Shown: piece after piece, positions 16,203-25,341 of the stretch
Position numbering within the stretch: the stretch's first letter is position 1
Layout of the letters: every line of letters begins with the position of its first letter
Source: Bergeyella sp.
GTDB lineage: Bacteria > Bacteroidota > Bacteroidia > Flavobacteriales > Weeksellaceae
Assembly (NCBI GenBank): GCA_030263285.1
Contig: SZYB01000002.1
Coordinates: forward strand, 457,791-521,790
DNA: 64,000 bases
Direction of reading: 5' to 3'
Position numbers and translations under genes: made by a program
The notes under the pieces: model-generated
What the model saw: only the letters and a program-made list of their open reading frames with translations
Told to the model about the DNA's origin: nothing
Databases searched by the model: none

Positions 16203-16976
16203 ATGAAACGGAACCAAAAGATCTTGTATGTTACCACGGAGATGTTCCCCTATCAAGAGAGCAGTAGTATTGCCTCCACGGTAAATAAAATGGCGCTAAA
16301 GATGCATAGAGAGGGGCGCGATGTGCGTGTTTTTATGCCCAGATTTGGGCCGATAAGCGAGCGAAAATTTCAACTTCACGAAGTCATTAGGCTCTCCGGG
16401 ATGAATATTATCATAAATGATCTGGATCAGCCGCTTATTATAAAGGTGGCTTCGCTTCCGGGAGAAAGGCTCCAGATGTATTTTATAGACAATGAGGAGT
16501 ATTTTAAACGAAAATTTTATTATACGGACGAAAACGACAGGTTTTATGAGGACAATGACGAGAGGGCTGTTTTCTTTGCGAAGGGGGTGATAGAGACGGT
16601 AAAAAAGCTCAACTGGGTGCCGGATATTATTCATTTTAATGGGTGGATGTCTTCTTTCGTCCCCATTTATTTGAAAAATTATTATAGAAAAGATTTCTAT
16701 TTCAGCAAAACGACTCTTGTGATGTCTCTCTATAATGAAGAAGACGCAGAATTTAACCCAAAAGTAAAGGAAACCCTTCGGTTCGATAACATAACAGATA
16801 TAAAGTCTATCAAGGAACCCAAAGTTCAGAATTTCGTTATAGAGAGTATGGAGTTTGTCGATAAAATTGTGAAAGGAGACGAATTTTTGGAAGAGAAGTT
16901 AGAAAGAGCCTATAATAGTTTGGAGAAAGAGAAATTAGATTTTTTGGAGCCGGAAAACATAGGGGGGATATATTAA
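16203..16976 (+). CDS. Glycogen/starch synthase N-domain protein (orphan GT5 domain)
   Basis: 257 residues, only the N-terminal Rossmann half of a GT5 glycogen synthase ('KILYVTTEMFPYQESSSIASTVNKMA', 'VPDIIHFNGWMSSFVPIYLK'). The C-terminal catalytic half is absent, and the ADP-glucose-binding KxGGL motif is degenerate (ESSSIAS). Such short proteins are common in this position in Flavobacteria, upstream of a DUF4270 gene and glmS. Catalysis is therefore doubtful and its role unknown. An exact -7 box TAAATTTG lies at 16154-16161. Eleven bases separate its stop from the next open frame. Confidence 0.8.
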   Translation: MKRNQKILYVTTEMFPYQESSSIASTVNKMALKMHREGRDVRVFMPRFGPISERKFQLHEVIRLSGMNIIINDLDQPLIIKVASLPGERLQMYFIDNEEYFKRKFYYTDENDRFYEDNDERAVFFAKGVIETVKKLNWVPDIIHFNGWMSSFVPIYLKNYYRKDFYFSKTTLVMSLYNEEDAEFNPKVKETLRFDNITDIKSIKEPKVQNFVIESMEFVDKIVKGDEFLEEKLERAYNSLEKEKLDFLEPENIGGIY

Positions 16977-17002
16977 AAAACACAGCTTTGGTTCAAAGTT
17001 TA

Positions 17003-18574
17003 ATGACAGGGATGGGAAGATTTTTTTGGGTGGTTTTGTTTGTCTTTATGGTGGTTTTTCTGTCGGGATGTAAATCGGATTCAGATACTTTGGGATCTCA
17101 GTTTTTTCCCGAAGGCGTTGCGCGGGGTGCCACTGATTCTTATGAGGTTGTGAGTTACAATATCTCAAATAATGATACGATCAGATCCGATGGGAGAATA
17201 TCTTCTACGGTACGCAAGGATTCCATAGCCTTGGGAGCCTTTACAGAGCCTGTATTTGGAATGCAGAAGTCTTCTTTTGTGACACAGGTAAGGCTCTCGG
17301 GGTATGCTCCGAATTTTGGGAAAAATCCTAAAATAGACTCCGTGGTTCTTAGTCTTTATCCTCAGTATTCTGCCGCCGGTGATTCTGTCACAACAAGTAC
17401 GGATGAAAATTATATTTGGGAAGGTAACAAGGTTAAAAAAGAAGTCAAAACCTATCCTATGTACAAATATGGAAAGGCTAAGATAGGGGGGAGAACAAAA
17501 ATGATGTTTAATGTATACGAGGTGAATGATTTTTTGGGGTCTGTAAGTGATGTTTTGTACTCTAATAAACAGGTAAACACGGGTATACTTTTGGGTTCTA
17601 AGGTAGTGGACGGAAAAGTTAACACGGTCAATATCACCAAAGCAAGCGATGGCAGCACGTTGGTAAGCATGACTCGGCCCTCTATCAGAATACCTTTAGA
17701 CAAAACATTTTTTGAAAATAAAATATTGAGCAAAAATGGGCAAGCAGAACTTAGCAATGTTGCCAACTTTATAAGATATTTCAAGGGAATAAAGGTATCG
17801 GTATCGGAAAATGATGGTTACATAATGAAATTGGCTAAACCAGGGGGGAAAGGTGTGGATCTCGTGATGTATTACACAAGCGAATCCACCACAAAAGGTC
17901 AGACTAAAAGAGACAAAAAAGAATTTGGTTTTGATCTGGGAGGATCGAATGTAAGTTTTAGTCAGATAGAGTACAACAGATCGGGTACCGAAATCGCTTC
18001 AGCATTACAGAGTTCAAATGAAGAAAAGGGAGATCCCAGGCTCTATGTACAAGGCATGGGGGGACCCAATTTTGGTGTTGGTATTCCTCAAGCTGCTGTG
18101 GAGAAACTTAGAAGAAAGTTCAAAACGGATAAAATAGCCATTATCTCGGCGAAGTTTCGTTTTTACTCGGATGCTACTTCTTGGAACTCCTATTATGAAA
18201 AACCCAAAACCTATACTGTAACACAGGATAATGGCGTGGGCGTGTTCAAATTTTTGGAAGACATAAAAACGTTTGCATATAGTCCTTCGTATAAGTTGGT
18301 TAAAGCATATGCGATCAAGGAAAATCCGGCTTATTATGACATTTCTATAACAGAAACTCTTAAAAACATTGTGGAAAAGGAGCAGACCAATAAAAAATTC
18401 ATTTTAAAATTAGGAGATTATTTGATCAATAAATCTTCGGGTCAGATAGGCTACTATGGTCCGAACATTGATAACAGGGTGTACACACCTAACAGAATAG
18501 TGCTGGTAGGTACAGATCCCTCTAATAGCAGAAGAGCAAAACTTATGGTTTCTTATGCAGAAAAAACCGATTAA
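17003..18574 (+). CDS. DUF4270 family outer-membrane lipoprotein
   Basis: 523 residues from MTGMGRFFW; a TTG five codons earlier is an alternative. The signal peptide ends with lipobox 'FLSGC' near residue 23, so it is a lipoprotein. The rest is beta-rich, with 'DTLGSQFFPEG', a middle 'FMKGIKV'-like 'IRYFKGIKVSVSENDGYI' and C-terminal 'YTPNRIVLVGTDPSNSRRAKLMVSYA', which is the DUF4270 pattern. The function of the family is not known. Conserved linkage to the orphan GT5 gene and glmS suggests a cell-surface glycan role (inference). Confidence 0.82.
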   Translation: MTGMGRFFWVVLFVFMVVFLSGCKSDSDTLGSQFFPEGVARGATDSYEVVSYNISNNDTIRSDGRISSTVRKDSIALGAFTEPVFGMQKSSFVTQVRLSGYAPNFGKNPKIDSVVLSLYPQYSAAGDSVTTSTDENYIWEGNKVKKEVKTYPMYKYGKAKIGGRTKMMFNVYEVNDFLGSVSDVLYSNKQVNTGILLGSKVVDGKVNTVNITKASDGSTLVSMTRPSIRIPLDKTFFENKILSKNGQAELSNVANFIRYFKGIKVSVSENDGYIMKLAKPGGKGVDLVMYYTSESTTKGQTKRDKKEFGFDLGGSNVSFSQIEYNRSGTEIASALQSSNEEKGDPRLYVQGMGGPNFGVGIPQAAVEKLRRKFKTDKIAIISAKFRFYSDATSWNSYYEKPKTYTVTQDNGVGVFKFLEDIKTFAYSPSYKLVKAYAIKENPAYYDISITETLKNIVEKEQTNKKFILKLGDYLINKSSGQIGYYGPNIDNRVYTPNRIVLVGTDPSNSRRAKLMVSYAEKTD

Positions 18575-18585
18575 TTTAGAAAAAA

Positions 18586-20439
18586 ATGTGTGGGATTGTA
18601 GGATATACAGGGTTTCAGGAAGCCTATAGCGTAGTGGTCAATGGGCTTAAAAGGTTGGAGTACAGAGGATATGACAGTGCTGGGGTTGTTCTGGAAGTTC
18701 CTGAATCAGGTTTTTATATAGCAAAGACTAAAGGTAAGGTGGCAGATTTGGTTTCCATTTCTCAATCCTTCGAAGGCAAAGCGAGAATAGGGATGGGACA
18801 TACAAGATGGGCGACTCATGGGGTTCCTAGCGATAAGAATGCACATCCACATCTCTCAAATAACGGGAAGATCTCCATAGTCCACAACGGGATTATTGAG
18901 AATTATGATACGATCAAAAAGATTTTGACGGATAAGGGCTATACTTTCGGCTCTGAAACCGATACAGAGGTGTTGGTAAACTTCATCCAGTATTTTATGG
19001 ATACTGATCCGGCGTTGGATTTTTCGGAGGCTGTTCGTTATGCTCTCAATGAAGTGTATGGAGCTTATGCCATAGCGGTTATGCACAGGGATTTTCATGG
19101 TGAATTGGTGGTTGCAAGGTTAGGTTCTCCTCTCGCCATAGGGCTTGGAGAAAAAGAATATTTTATAGCATCAGATGCCTCTCCTTTTGTGGAATTTACC
19201 AAGGAGGCGATTTATCTGGAGGAGGGGCATATGGCTACCATCTCTCTGGACAAAGGGGTGGATATAAGGACAATAAAGGGGAATGAAAGGATAACTCCGG
19301 CAATTCAGGAATTAAAACTTAGCTTGGAAGAGATAGAGAAGGGGGGCTATGAGCACTTTATGCTTAAAGAAATTTTTGAGCAGCCAAAGTCCATCCATGA
19401 TACTTTAAGAGGACGGGTTTTGGTAGATGAAGGGATCATAAAGATGGCGGGAATATGGGATCACTTGGAAAGGTTTAGTAAAGCCGACCGGATTATCATT
19501 ATTGCTTGTGGTACTTCTTGGCACGCAGGACTTACGGGAGAGTATCTCATAGAAGAATATGCGAGAATACCGGTGGAGGTAGAATATGCCTCTGAGTTCA
19601 GATACAGAAATCCTATAATCACAGAAAGAGATGTGGTAATAGCTATTTCTCAATCGGGAGAAACGGCAGATACTATGGCGGCCATAAAGTTGGCAAAGGA
19701 GAAAGGAGCTTTTATCTATGGTATTTGCAATGTAGTAGATTCCTCTATAGCCAGGATTTCGGATGCAGGTTCTTATACGCACGCGGGACCGGAGATAGGA
19801 GTAGCCTCCACAAAGGCTTTTACGGCGCAGCTTACCATTTTATCCCTTATTGCCCTAAAATTAGGGAAACACAACGGAAATTTGGGCAATGCAGAGTTTA
19901 TGAAACTCATTTCGGAGCTTGAAACTCTTCCCAAGAAAATAGAGGAAGTTTTGGAGACCACGCATGGTTCGATTAAGGAGATGAGTAAGAATTTTTTAGA
20001 GGTTTCTAATTTTCTCTATTTGGGCAGGGGATATAATTTTCCTACTGCTCTGGAAGGTGCGTTGAAGCTAAAAGAGATATCTTATATTCACGCAGAAGGT
20101 TATCCCGCTGCAGAAATGAAGCATGGTCCCATTGCCTTGATTGACGAAAATATGCCGATAGTGATTATTGCGCCCCAAAAAGGCCACTACGACAAGATAG
20201 TGAGCAATGTACAGGAGATAAAGGCGAGGAAAGGCAAAGTAATATCTGTAGTAAACTATGCGGACAGCAGAGTGTCAAAAATGTCAGACTATACTATAGA
20301 GATTCCCGACTCCTCAGAATGTTTTTCTCCTATACTGGCTTCTGTTCCTTTGCAGCTTATGGCTTACTATATTGCCGTATATAGAGGAGCAAACGTCGAT
20401 CAGCCCAGAAATTTGGCAAAGTCTGTAACAGTAGAGTAA
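18586..20439 (+). CDS. glmS: Glutamine--fructose-6-phosphate aminotransferase (isomerizing)
   Basis: 617 residues. It starts 'MCGIVGYTG' with the catalytic Cys2. The glutaminase domain shows 'GHTRWATHG' and 'HNGIIENY'. Two SIS domains follow ('IIACGTSWHAG', 'ISQSGETADT', 'LGRGYNFPTALEGALKLKEISYIHAEGYPAAEMKHGP'), and it ends 'NLAKSVTVE'. It makes glucosamine-6-phosphate for peptidoglycan and LPS. It lies 11 bp after the DUF4270 gene and 85 bp before gldK, the usual Flavobacteria arrangement. Confidence 0.97.
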   Translation: MCGIVGYTGFQEAYSVVVNGLKRLEYRGYDSAGVVLEVPESGFYIAKTKGKVADLVSISQSFEGKARIGMGHTRWATHGVPSDKNAHPHLSNNGKISIVHNGIIENYDTIKKILTDKGYTFGSETDTEVLVNFIQYFMDTDPALDFSEAVRYALNEVYGAYAIAVMHRDFHGELVVARLGSPLAIGLGEKEYFIASDASPFVEFTKEAIYLEEGHMATISLDKGVDIRTIKGNERITPAIQELKLSLEEIEKGGYEHFMLKEIFEQPKSIHDTLRGRVLVDEGIIKMAGIWDHLERFSKADRIIIIACGTSWHAGLTGEYLIEEYARIPVEVEYASEFRYRNPIITERDVVIAISQSGETADTMAAIKLAKEKGAFIYGICNVVDSSIARISDAGSYTHAGPEIGVASTKAFTAQLTILSLIALKLGKHNGNLGNAEFMKLISELETLPKKIEEVLETTHGSIKEMSKNFLEVSNFLYLGRGYNFPTALEGALKLKEISYIHAEGYPAAEMKHGPIALIDENMPIVIIAPQKGHYDKIVSNVQEIKARKGKVISVVNYADSRVSKMSDYTIEIPDSSECFSPILASVPLQLMAYYIAVYRGANVDQPRNLAKSVTVE

Positions 20440-20524
20440 AAGTAGGGAGGCAAACAGGAAATTGAATAATGTATTTTTTTGTAGTAGTTAGCAAAATAAA
20501 TAATATTATTGCATAATATTTCAA

Positions 20525-21934
20525 ATGATGATTATAAAGAGGATATTGTTTGTATCGCTAGGCGTTGTGGTGTTGTCTTGTTCGAAGGGAGGTAGGACTG
20601 CAGGGAGACCGGGTGTAAGGGGAGAGTTGGTTCCCAGAGAAAAATCTAAGTCTTTTGTTGCCGAGAGACCTTATGGGATGGTAGCCATTCCCGGGGGGTC
20701 TTTTGTTATGGGACTTGCGGATCAAGATTTCACAGATACGCCGGAAAAGGCTCCTCTAAAAACGGTGACCGTTTCTTCTTTTTTCATGGACGAAACAGAG
20801 ACTACCAATGCGGAATACAGGGTGTTTATAAACTACGTAAGAGATTCTATCGCAAGAGTTCTTTTGGCGGAGGCTGCCGGTGATGGAGGAGGGAATGGAG
20901 AGGGAATAGCAGATTATGCTTATTTGTCTAAAAAGGAAGATAATAAAAGTGCCTATCAGGAGTTTTTGGAATCCCAAGGGGGGAGAGATGGGTACGACGA
21001 ATCAAAAAAATTAGACTGGTCTGTACCTTTGTACTGGACAACTTCGGATTACCCTGATGTGCAGTACGCAGAGGTTATGGAATCTCTATATATCCCGAGA
21101 GCGGAACGCATAAATAATGAAAGAAATATAGATACCAGGAAGTTGTTGTATAGTTATCAATGGTTGGATATAGAATCTGCCATTAAAGATAAATCTAGGG
21201 GAGAAAAATACATAAAAAAGGAAAGTATTGCCGTTTATCCTGATACCACAGTGTGGATGAAAGACTTTAATTATGCTTATAACGAACCTTTATATGACGG
21301 TTATTTCTGGCATTCTGCCTATAAAAATTATCCGGTTGTAGGAGTCACTTGGGATCAGGCGCGGGCCTATTGTGACTTTAGAAGCAAGTTGAAATCTGAT
21401 TATAATAGTAGTCTTAAGAAGAAAAAACAAAAACCTATGAAGTTTAGACTTCCTACGGAAGCGGAGTGGGAGTATGCAGCAAGAGGTGGGAAAGAGAATG
21501 CTACCTATCCATGGGGGGGACCGTATTTGATGGATGATAGGGGTTGTTATTTGGCAAACTTTAAACCGAAGAGAGGAAGTTATATCGAAGACGAGAAAAA
21601 GGGAACTTATACTTATACAGCCCCGGTAAAACAATTTCCGAAAAATGGTTTTGGTCTCTATGATATGGCAGGGAATGTAGCAGAGTGGACAGAGTCCCCA
21701 TATAACAATTCGACTTATCAGTTTTCTTCTACCCTTAATCCTTATCTTTCTAATCAAGCATACAAAGAGGTAAAAAAAACGGTAAGAGGAGGTTCTTGGA
21801 AAGATGTGGGCTATGTGTTGATGACGGGATACAGAGATTGGGAAAGGAAAGATTCTGCCAGAAGCTATATCGGTTTTAGGACTGTTCAGGATATCCCTGA
21901 AGGAAGTGCAAAATTTAAGAGAACAACACAATAA
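20525..21934 (+). CDS. gldK: T9SS ring lipoprotein GldK
   Basis: 469 residues. The signal peptide ends in lipobox 'VVLSC' (Cys19). A formylglycine-generating-enzyme-like (SUMF1) domain runs from 'MVAIPGGSFVMG' (about 51) through 'RLPTEAEWEYAARGG' and 'YDMAGNVAEWTES' to 'RGGSWKDVG...IGFRTV'. GldK with GldN forms the periplasmic ring below the outer membrane. FGE catalysis is not expected in GldK. It is the first gene of gldKLMN, 21 bp before gldL. Confidence 0.95.
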   Translation: MMIIKRILFVSLGVVVLSCSKGGRTAGRPGVRGELVPREKSKSFVAERPYGMVAIPGGSFVMGLADQDFTDTPEKAPLKTVTVSSFFMDETETTNAEYRVFINYVRDSIARVLLAEAAGDGGGNGEGIADYAYLSKKEDNKSAYQEFLESQGGRDGYDESKKLDWSVPLYWTTSDYPDVQYAEVMESLYIPRAERINNERNIDTRKLLYSYQWLDIESAIKDKSRGEKYIKKESIAVYPDTTVWMKDFNYAYNEPLYDGYFWHSAYKNYPVVGVTWDQARAYCDFRSKLKSDYNSSLKKKKQKPMKFRLPTEAEWEYAARGGKENATYPWGGPYLMDDRGCYLANFKPKRGSYIEDEKKGTYTYTAPVKQFPKNGFGLYDMAGNVAEWTESPYNNSTYQFSSTLNPYLSNQAYKEVKKTVRGGSWKDVGYVLMTGYRDWERKDSARSYIGFRTVQDIPEGSAKFKRTTQ

Positions 21935-21955
21935 AATAAGAAAATAGATAGAAAT

Positions 21956-22642
21956 ATGTTCAAGACAAAAGATGCGAAGCTCAATTTTGTATACTCTATG
22001 GGAGGAGCGATTGTAATTTTAGGAGCTTTTTTTAAGATGACTCACACTACCTTTGGAGGACTTGTAAATCCTACCTATATATTGGGTGCTGGGCTTATCA
22101 TAGAGGTGGTTATTTTTACGATTTATGCTTTTAATCCACCGAAGGAGGAAAAACATTATCGTTGGGAGAATCTATATCCGGAACTATTGGGTGAAGAAAA
22201 ATCTTACGGCGATAACAGACCCATAAAACTAGAACCGTCAAATCTCAAAGAAGCAAACGTAACTCTTTCTGATAAACTTGATAATATTCTTTCTGAGGCT
22301 AAACTAGATGTGTCTCTCTTTGAAAGATTGAAGTCGGGTATAGACAAATTTTCTGCCTCCGTGGAGCAGATTAATCAAGCGATAGATGTATCGGCCTCTA
22401 CCGGTAAGTATAATGAAGAGCTTAACAAGGCGGCCACCCATATGCAGAGGATAAATGCGCTATATGAAATGCAATTGGAGAGTAATAAAATATCTTCGGA
22501 ATATCAAGCAAAATATATTGAGGATCTCAGGAATTCTATGGAACAGTCTGCAAAATTTAATGAAGAACTTAAGGATCTTACCTCAAATCTCAGTAATCTC
22601 AATAGAGTTTATGGAGGCATGCTAAGTGCTATGAAATCGTAA
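21956..22642 (+). CDS. gldL: T9SS/gliding motor protein GldL
   Basis: 228 residues. Two N-terminal membrane helices (about 12-27 and 40-58) are followed by a long helical cytoplasmic tail (about 85-228). A Glu in the second helix (E50, 'LIIEVVIF') corresponds to the conserved membrane Glu implicated in proton flow in F. johnsoniae GldL. GldL pentamers surround the GldM dimer to form the proton-driven motor in the inner membrane. Length and topology are typical. Confidence 0.95.
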   Translation: MFKTKDAKLNFVYSMGGAIVILGAFFKMTHTTFGGLVNPTYILGAGLIIEVVIFTIYAFNPPKEEKHYRWENLYPELLGEEKSYGDNRPIKLEPSNLKEANVTLSDKLDNILSEAKLDVSLFERLKSGIDKFSASVEQINQAIDVSASTGKYNEELNKAATHMQRINALYEMQLESNKISSEYQAKYIEDLRNSMEQSAKFNEELKDLTSNLSNLNRVYGGMLSAMKS

Positions 22643-22716
22643 TTATCTCTGTTGTATACTATATAAATAAATATAGAATGATTCACACAACAATTCGAAA
22701 AAAAACACCTAATTAG

Positions 22717-24288
22717 ATGGCAGGAAAAGAAACTCCGCGTCAGAAAATGATAAGTATGATGTATCTGGTTTTCATTGCAATGTTGGCGATGCAGATAGAT
22801 CAGGAAATCATTAGGTCGTATTATGATACCAAAGAATCTCTGGAAGAGACTCGTATTCTGACCCAGGATAAGAATAAAATTTTTGAAAAGACGTTATACC
22901 AGAAATCAAAAAATTCTCCGGATGTTTTTTCTACTGCTTATAGGGACTATTTAGAATTAAAAAAAAAGGTAGACCAATTGGCAGGAAAAATAGAATTAGC
23001 AAAAGTGGAAATGTCAAAATTTGCTGAATTTAAACACACAAGCCATGCCAATGAGGAGGAGAGTTTTGATTTTAAGGCGCTGAATAATGTAGACGCCTCC
23101 ACGTTTTATTTTTTCACAAAAGTGGATGAGACAAGACCTAGCAAGCCGGCACAGGAAATTGTAATGGGTATAAATTCTATGAGAGAGTATATTGTTTCAA
23201 AATATTCATCCGACATCAGAATGAAGCAGGTGGTGGGTAGGGTAAAGAAATCTCTTGTTACAGATCCGAGTCACGGATCCAAGAAGAGTTGGTTGGTGGC
23301 TAAATTTTATAATCAACCCCTTATTGCGGCTTTGGCCAATTTGGAAGTGATTGAAGCGGAGTTGAGAAATGTAGAGTCAGATGTTCTGGCCAATCTGTTG
23401 CAAGAGAAAATTGATGCAAACATCAAGTTTAACATGTTTGAAGCTATAGTATCGGCACCGGATGTAGTGGTACAAGGTGAGGTAGCTCAGGCTAAAGTAT
23501 CCATAGGAAATTATTCTAGTTCAGTACCTAATCTTGAAATAAAAGGGGTAGACAGGATAGAAAATGGTCAAGGGATAAAAAGATTGTCTACGGATCATAT
23601 TGGGACTTATTCTTTTTTGGGTGAGATTTCTTTTACGGATGCAGAAGGTAAAGTAATAAAGCTCCCATATAACCACCCATATAGAGTGATTGCGGGCTCT
23701 AACGAAGTAGCTTTTGAGAGTGGAGCGCTTTTATCAGCCGATAAAATGCAAGTACTTTATAGAGGATTGGCCAATCCTGTTTCGGGTTCTATTTTGGGAG
23801 CGGACAATAGTCAGACAACACTTTCGGCTTCGGGTGCCTCGGTATCCAAAGTGGGGGGAGGGAAATGGAATGTAACGCCGGGGGCAGGAAATTCTGTGAA
23901 ACTTACCTTGTCAGGCAAAGGGCCAAAAGGACAAGTAATCACTCAATCATTTGACTTTAGAATTAAGAATGTACCGCCACCGGTGGGACAAATACGAGGA
24001 GAGTCGGTAGTAAACCTGCCTGCAAGTTCAATACCCAATCAAGTGGTTACGGTAGCGATGCCAGATTTTGATTTTCCTGTAAGTTTTTCTGTGAACAGTT
24101 TTATGTTTAAAGTTCCCGGAAGGGGGGGAATAACAGTAAATGGAAACTCATTGAATTCTGTTTCACCGCTCATAAAAAACCTTAGATCCGGTGATATCGT
24201 TTATGTATATAACATTAATGCTACGGCTACAGGGTTGGGTTCCCAATCGATAAAAAAAATACCTCCTATTGTGATTAACGTACAGTAG
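22717..24288 (+). CDS. gldM: T9SS/gliding motor shaft protein GldM
   Basis: 523 residues. A short cytosolic N-terminus MAGKETPRQKM carries the conserved Arg (R8), then one membrane helix (about 13-32, 'MMYLVFIAMLAM') and four periplasmic beta domains. The family stalk is recognisable from 'FDFKALNNVDASTFYFFTKVDE' and 'KKSWLVAKFYNQPLIAALANL'. GldM transmits motor rotation to the GldKN ring. It follows gldL by 74 bp. Confidence 0.95.
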   Translation: MAGKETPRQKMISMMYLVFIAMLAMQIDQEIIRSYYDTKESLEETRILTQDKNKIFEKTLYQKSKNSPDVFSTAYRDYLELKKKVDQLAGKIELAKVEMSKFAEFKHTSHANEEESFDFKALNNVDASTFYFFTKVDETRPSKPAQEIVMGINSMREYIVSKYSSDIRMKQVVGRVKKSLVTDPSHGSKKSWLVAKFYNQPLIAALANLEVIEAELRNVESDVLANLLQEKIDANIKFNMFEAIVSAPDVVVQGEVAQAKVSIGNYSSSVPNLEIKGVDRIENGQGIKRLSTDHIGTYSFLGEISFTDAEGKVIKLPYNHPYRVIAGSNEVAFESGALLSADKMQVLYRGLANPVSGSILGADNSQTTLSASGASVSKVGGGKWNVTPGAGNSVKLTLSGKGPKGQVITQSFDFRIKNVPPPVGQIRGESVVNLPASSIPNQVVTVAMPDFDFPVSFSVNSFMFKVPGRGGITVNGNSLNSVSPLIKNLRSGDIVYVYNINATATGLGSQSIKKIPPIVINVQ

Positions 24289-24335
24289 AGAGATTAAACC
24301 AAGGGGGCAGATTACTCCTGTAATATAATTGAAAA

Positions 24336-25268
24336 ATGAAAACACTTCTTGTCAGTTTTTTTATTGTGCTTTCCAGTTATGTTTTTTCCCAGAATATTCT
24401 GAATGCAAAATCTCCGGAAGAGTTCAGAAAATTACGAGAAGAAAATAAAGAGAAAGTGGGAGACTCTATAGTTTCTACAAAAGTGGAACCTCTTAAATAT
24501 GGTTTTATAGAGGACAAAGATATTATAAAAAGTATGGTGGTATGGGAGATTATAGATCTAAACGATAAGATCAATCAGCCGATCTACAGCAATACCGATG
24601 GTCTTGTAAGTCAGAATAAATCTCTTTATCAGGTACTCTTTGATGCTATTATGGCGGGTAAGATTACGGAGGTATATGACGATGAGATGTTTGAGACGAA
24701 AATTGCACCAGACCAGATCAAAAACAGAGTAGTGTTTGAGACGATGTCCAATGCGGGTATAGACAAGGTTGCGGAGCAGGGTGCCCCTTTGTCGGAGGAG
24801 CAGAAAAAGGAATACATGGACCGTTACGAAGTATCTTCTGATAATGTGAAGCTCATCAAGATAAAGGGGATGTGGTATATAGACAAAAGGGATGGACAGA
24901 TGAAATACAGGCTTCTGGGCATAGCGCCTATGGGAAAGGATCCTACTGCCATGGGACAATTTGCACCAGACGGAACGCCCATGATGAACGATGAGTACAT
25001 TGATTTATTTTGGGTTTTCTATCCTGATGCTAGAGAAGTTTTGGCTAATTCCCTTGTATTCAATAACCGAAATTTATCTTCGGACATAAGTTTTGATGAT
25101 ATACTCAATGCCAGGAGATTTTCTTCTGTTATTTACAAGTCTGGGTTGGGTCCCGGAAACGGGGTTATTGCCGATTATATTCCTAATGATGCAGAGGAAC
25201 AACTAGAAGAAAGTGACAGGATAAAAGATAAGATTCTGCAGATGGAAAATGACATGTGGAACTATTGA
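24336..25268 (+). CDS. gldN: T9SS ring protein GldN
   Basis: 310 residues with signal peptide MKTLLVSFFIVLSSYVFSQ. The core shows the GldN/PorN pattern: 'DIIKSMVVWEIIDLNDKINQP', 'IKIKGMWYIDKRDGQMKYRLLGIAP' and 'LFWVFYPDAREVLAN...FDDILNARRFSS'. It binds GldK in the periplasmic ring and contacts the GldM tip. It is the last gene of the operon, followed 23 bp later by a strong intrinsic terminator. Confidence 0.95.
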   Translation: MKTLLVSFFIVLSSYVFSQNILNAKSPEEFRKLREENKEKVGDSIVSTKVEPLKYGFIEDKDIIKSMVVWEIIDLNDKINQPIYSNTDGLVSQNKSLYQVLFDAIMAGKITEVYDDEMFETKIAPDQIKNRVVFETMSNAGIDKVAEQGAPLSEEQKKEYMDRYEVSSDNVKLIKIKGMWYIDKRDGQMKYRLLGIAPMGKDPTAMGQFAPDGTPMMNDEYIDLFWVFYPDAREVLANSLVFNNRNLSSDISFDDILNARRFSSVIYKSGLGPGNGVIADYIPNDAEEQLEESDRIKDKILQMENDMWNY

Positions 25269-25291
25269 TACATATATAAGTATAAACCAGG

Positions 25292-25317
25292 CCTAAGTAA
25301 GAACTTAGGTTTTCTTT
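25292..25317 (+). terminator. Intrinsic terminator of the gldKLMN operon
   Basis: CCTAAGT (25292-25298), loop AAGA, ACTTAGG (25303-25309), then TTTTCTTT. The 7-bp stem is perfect. Confidence 0.85.
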
Positions 25318-25341
25318 GTAGGTAGGTACTTATTTTTAAAT

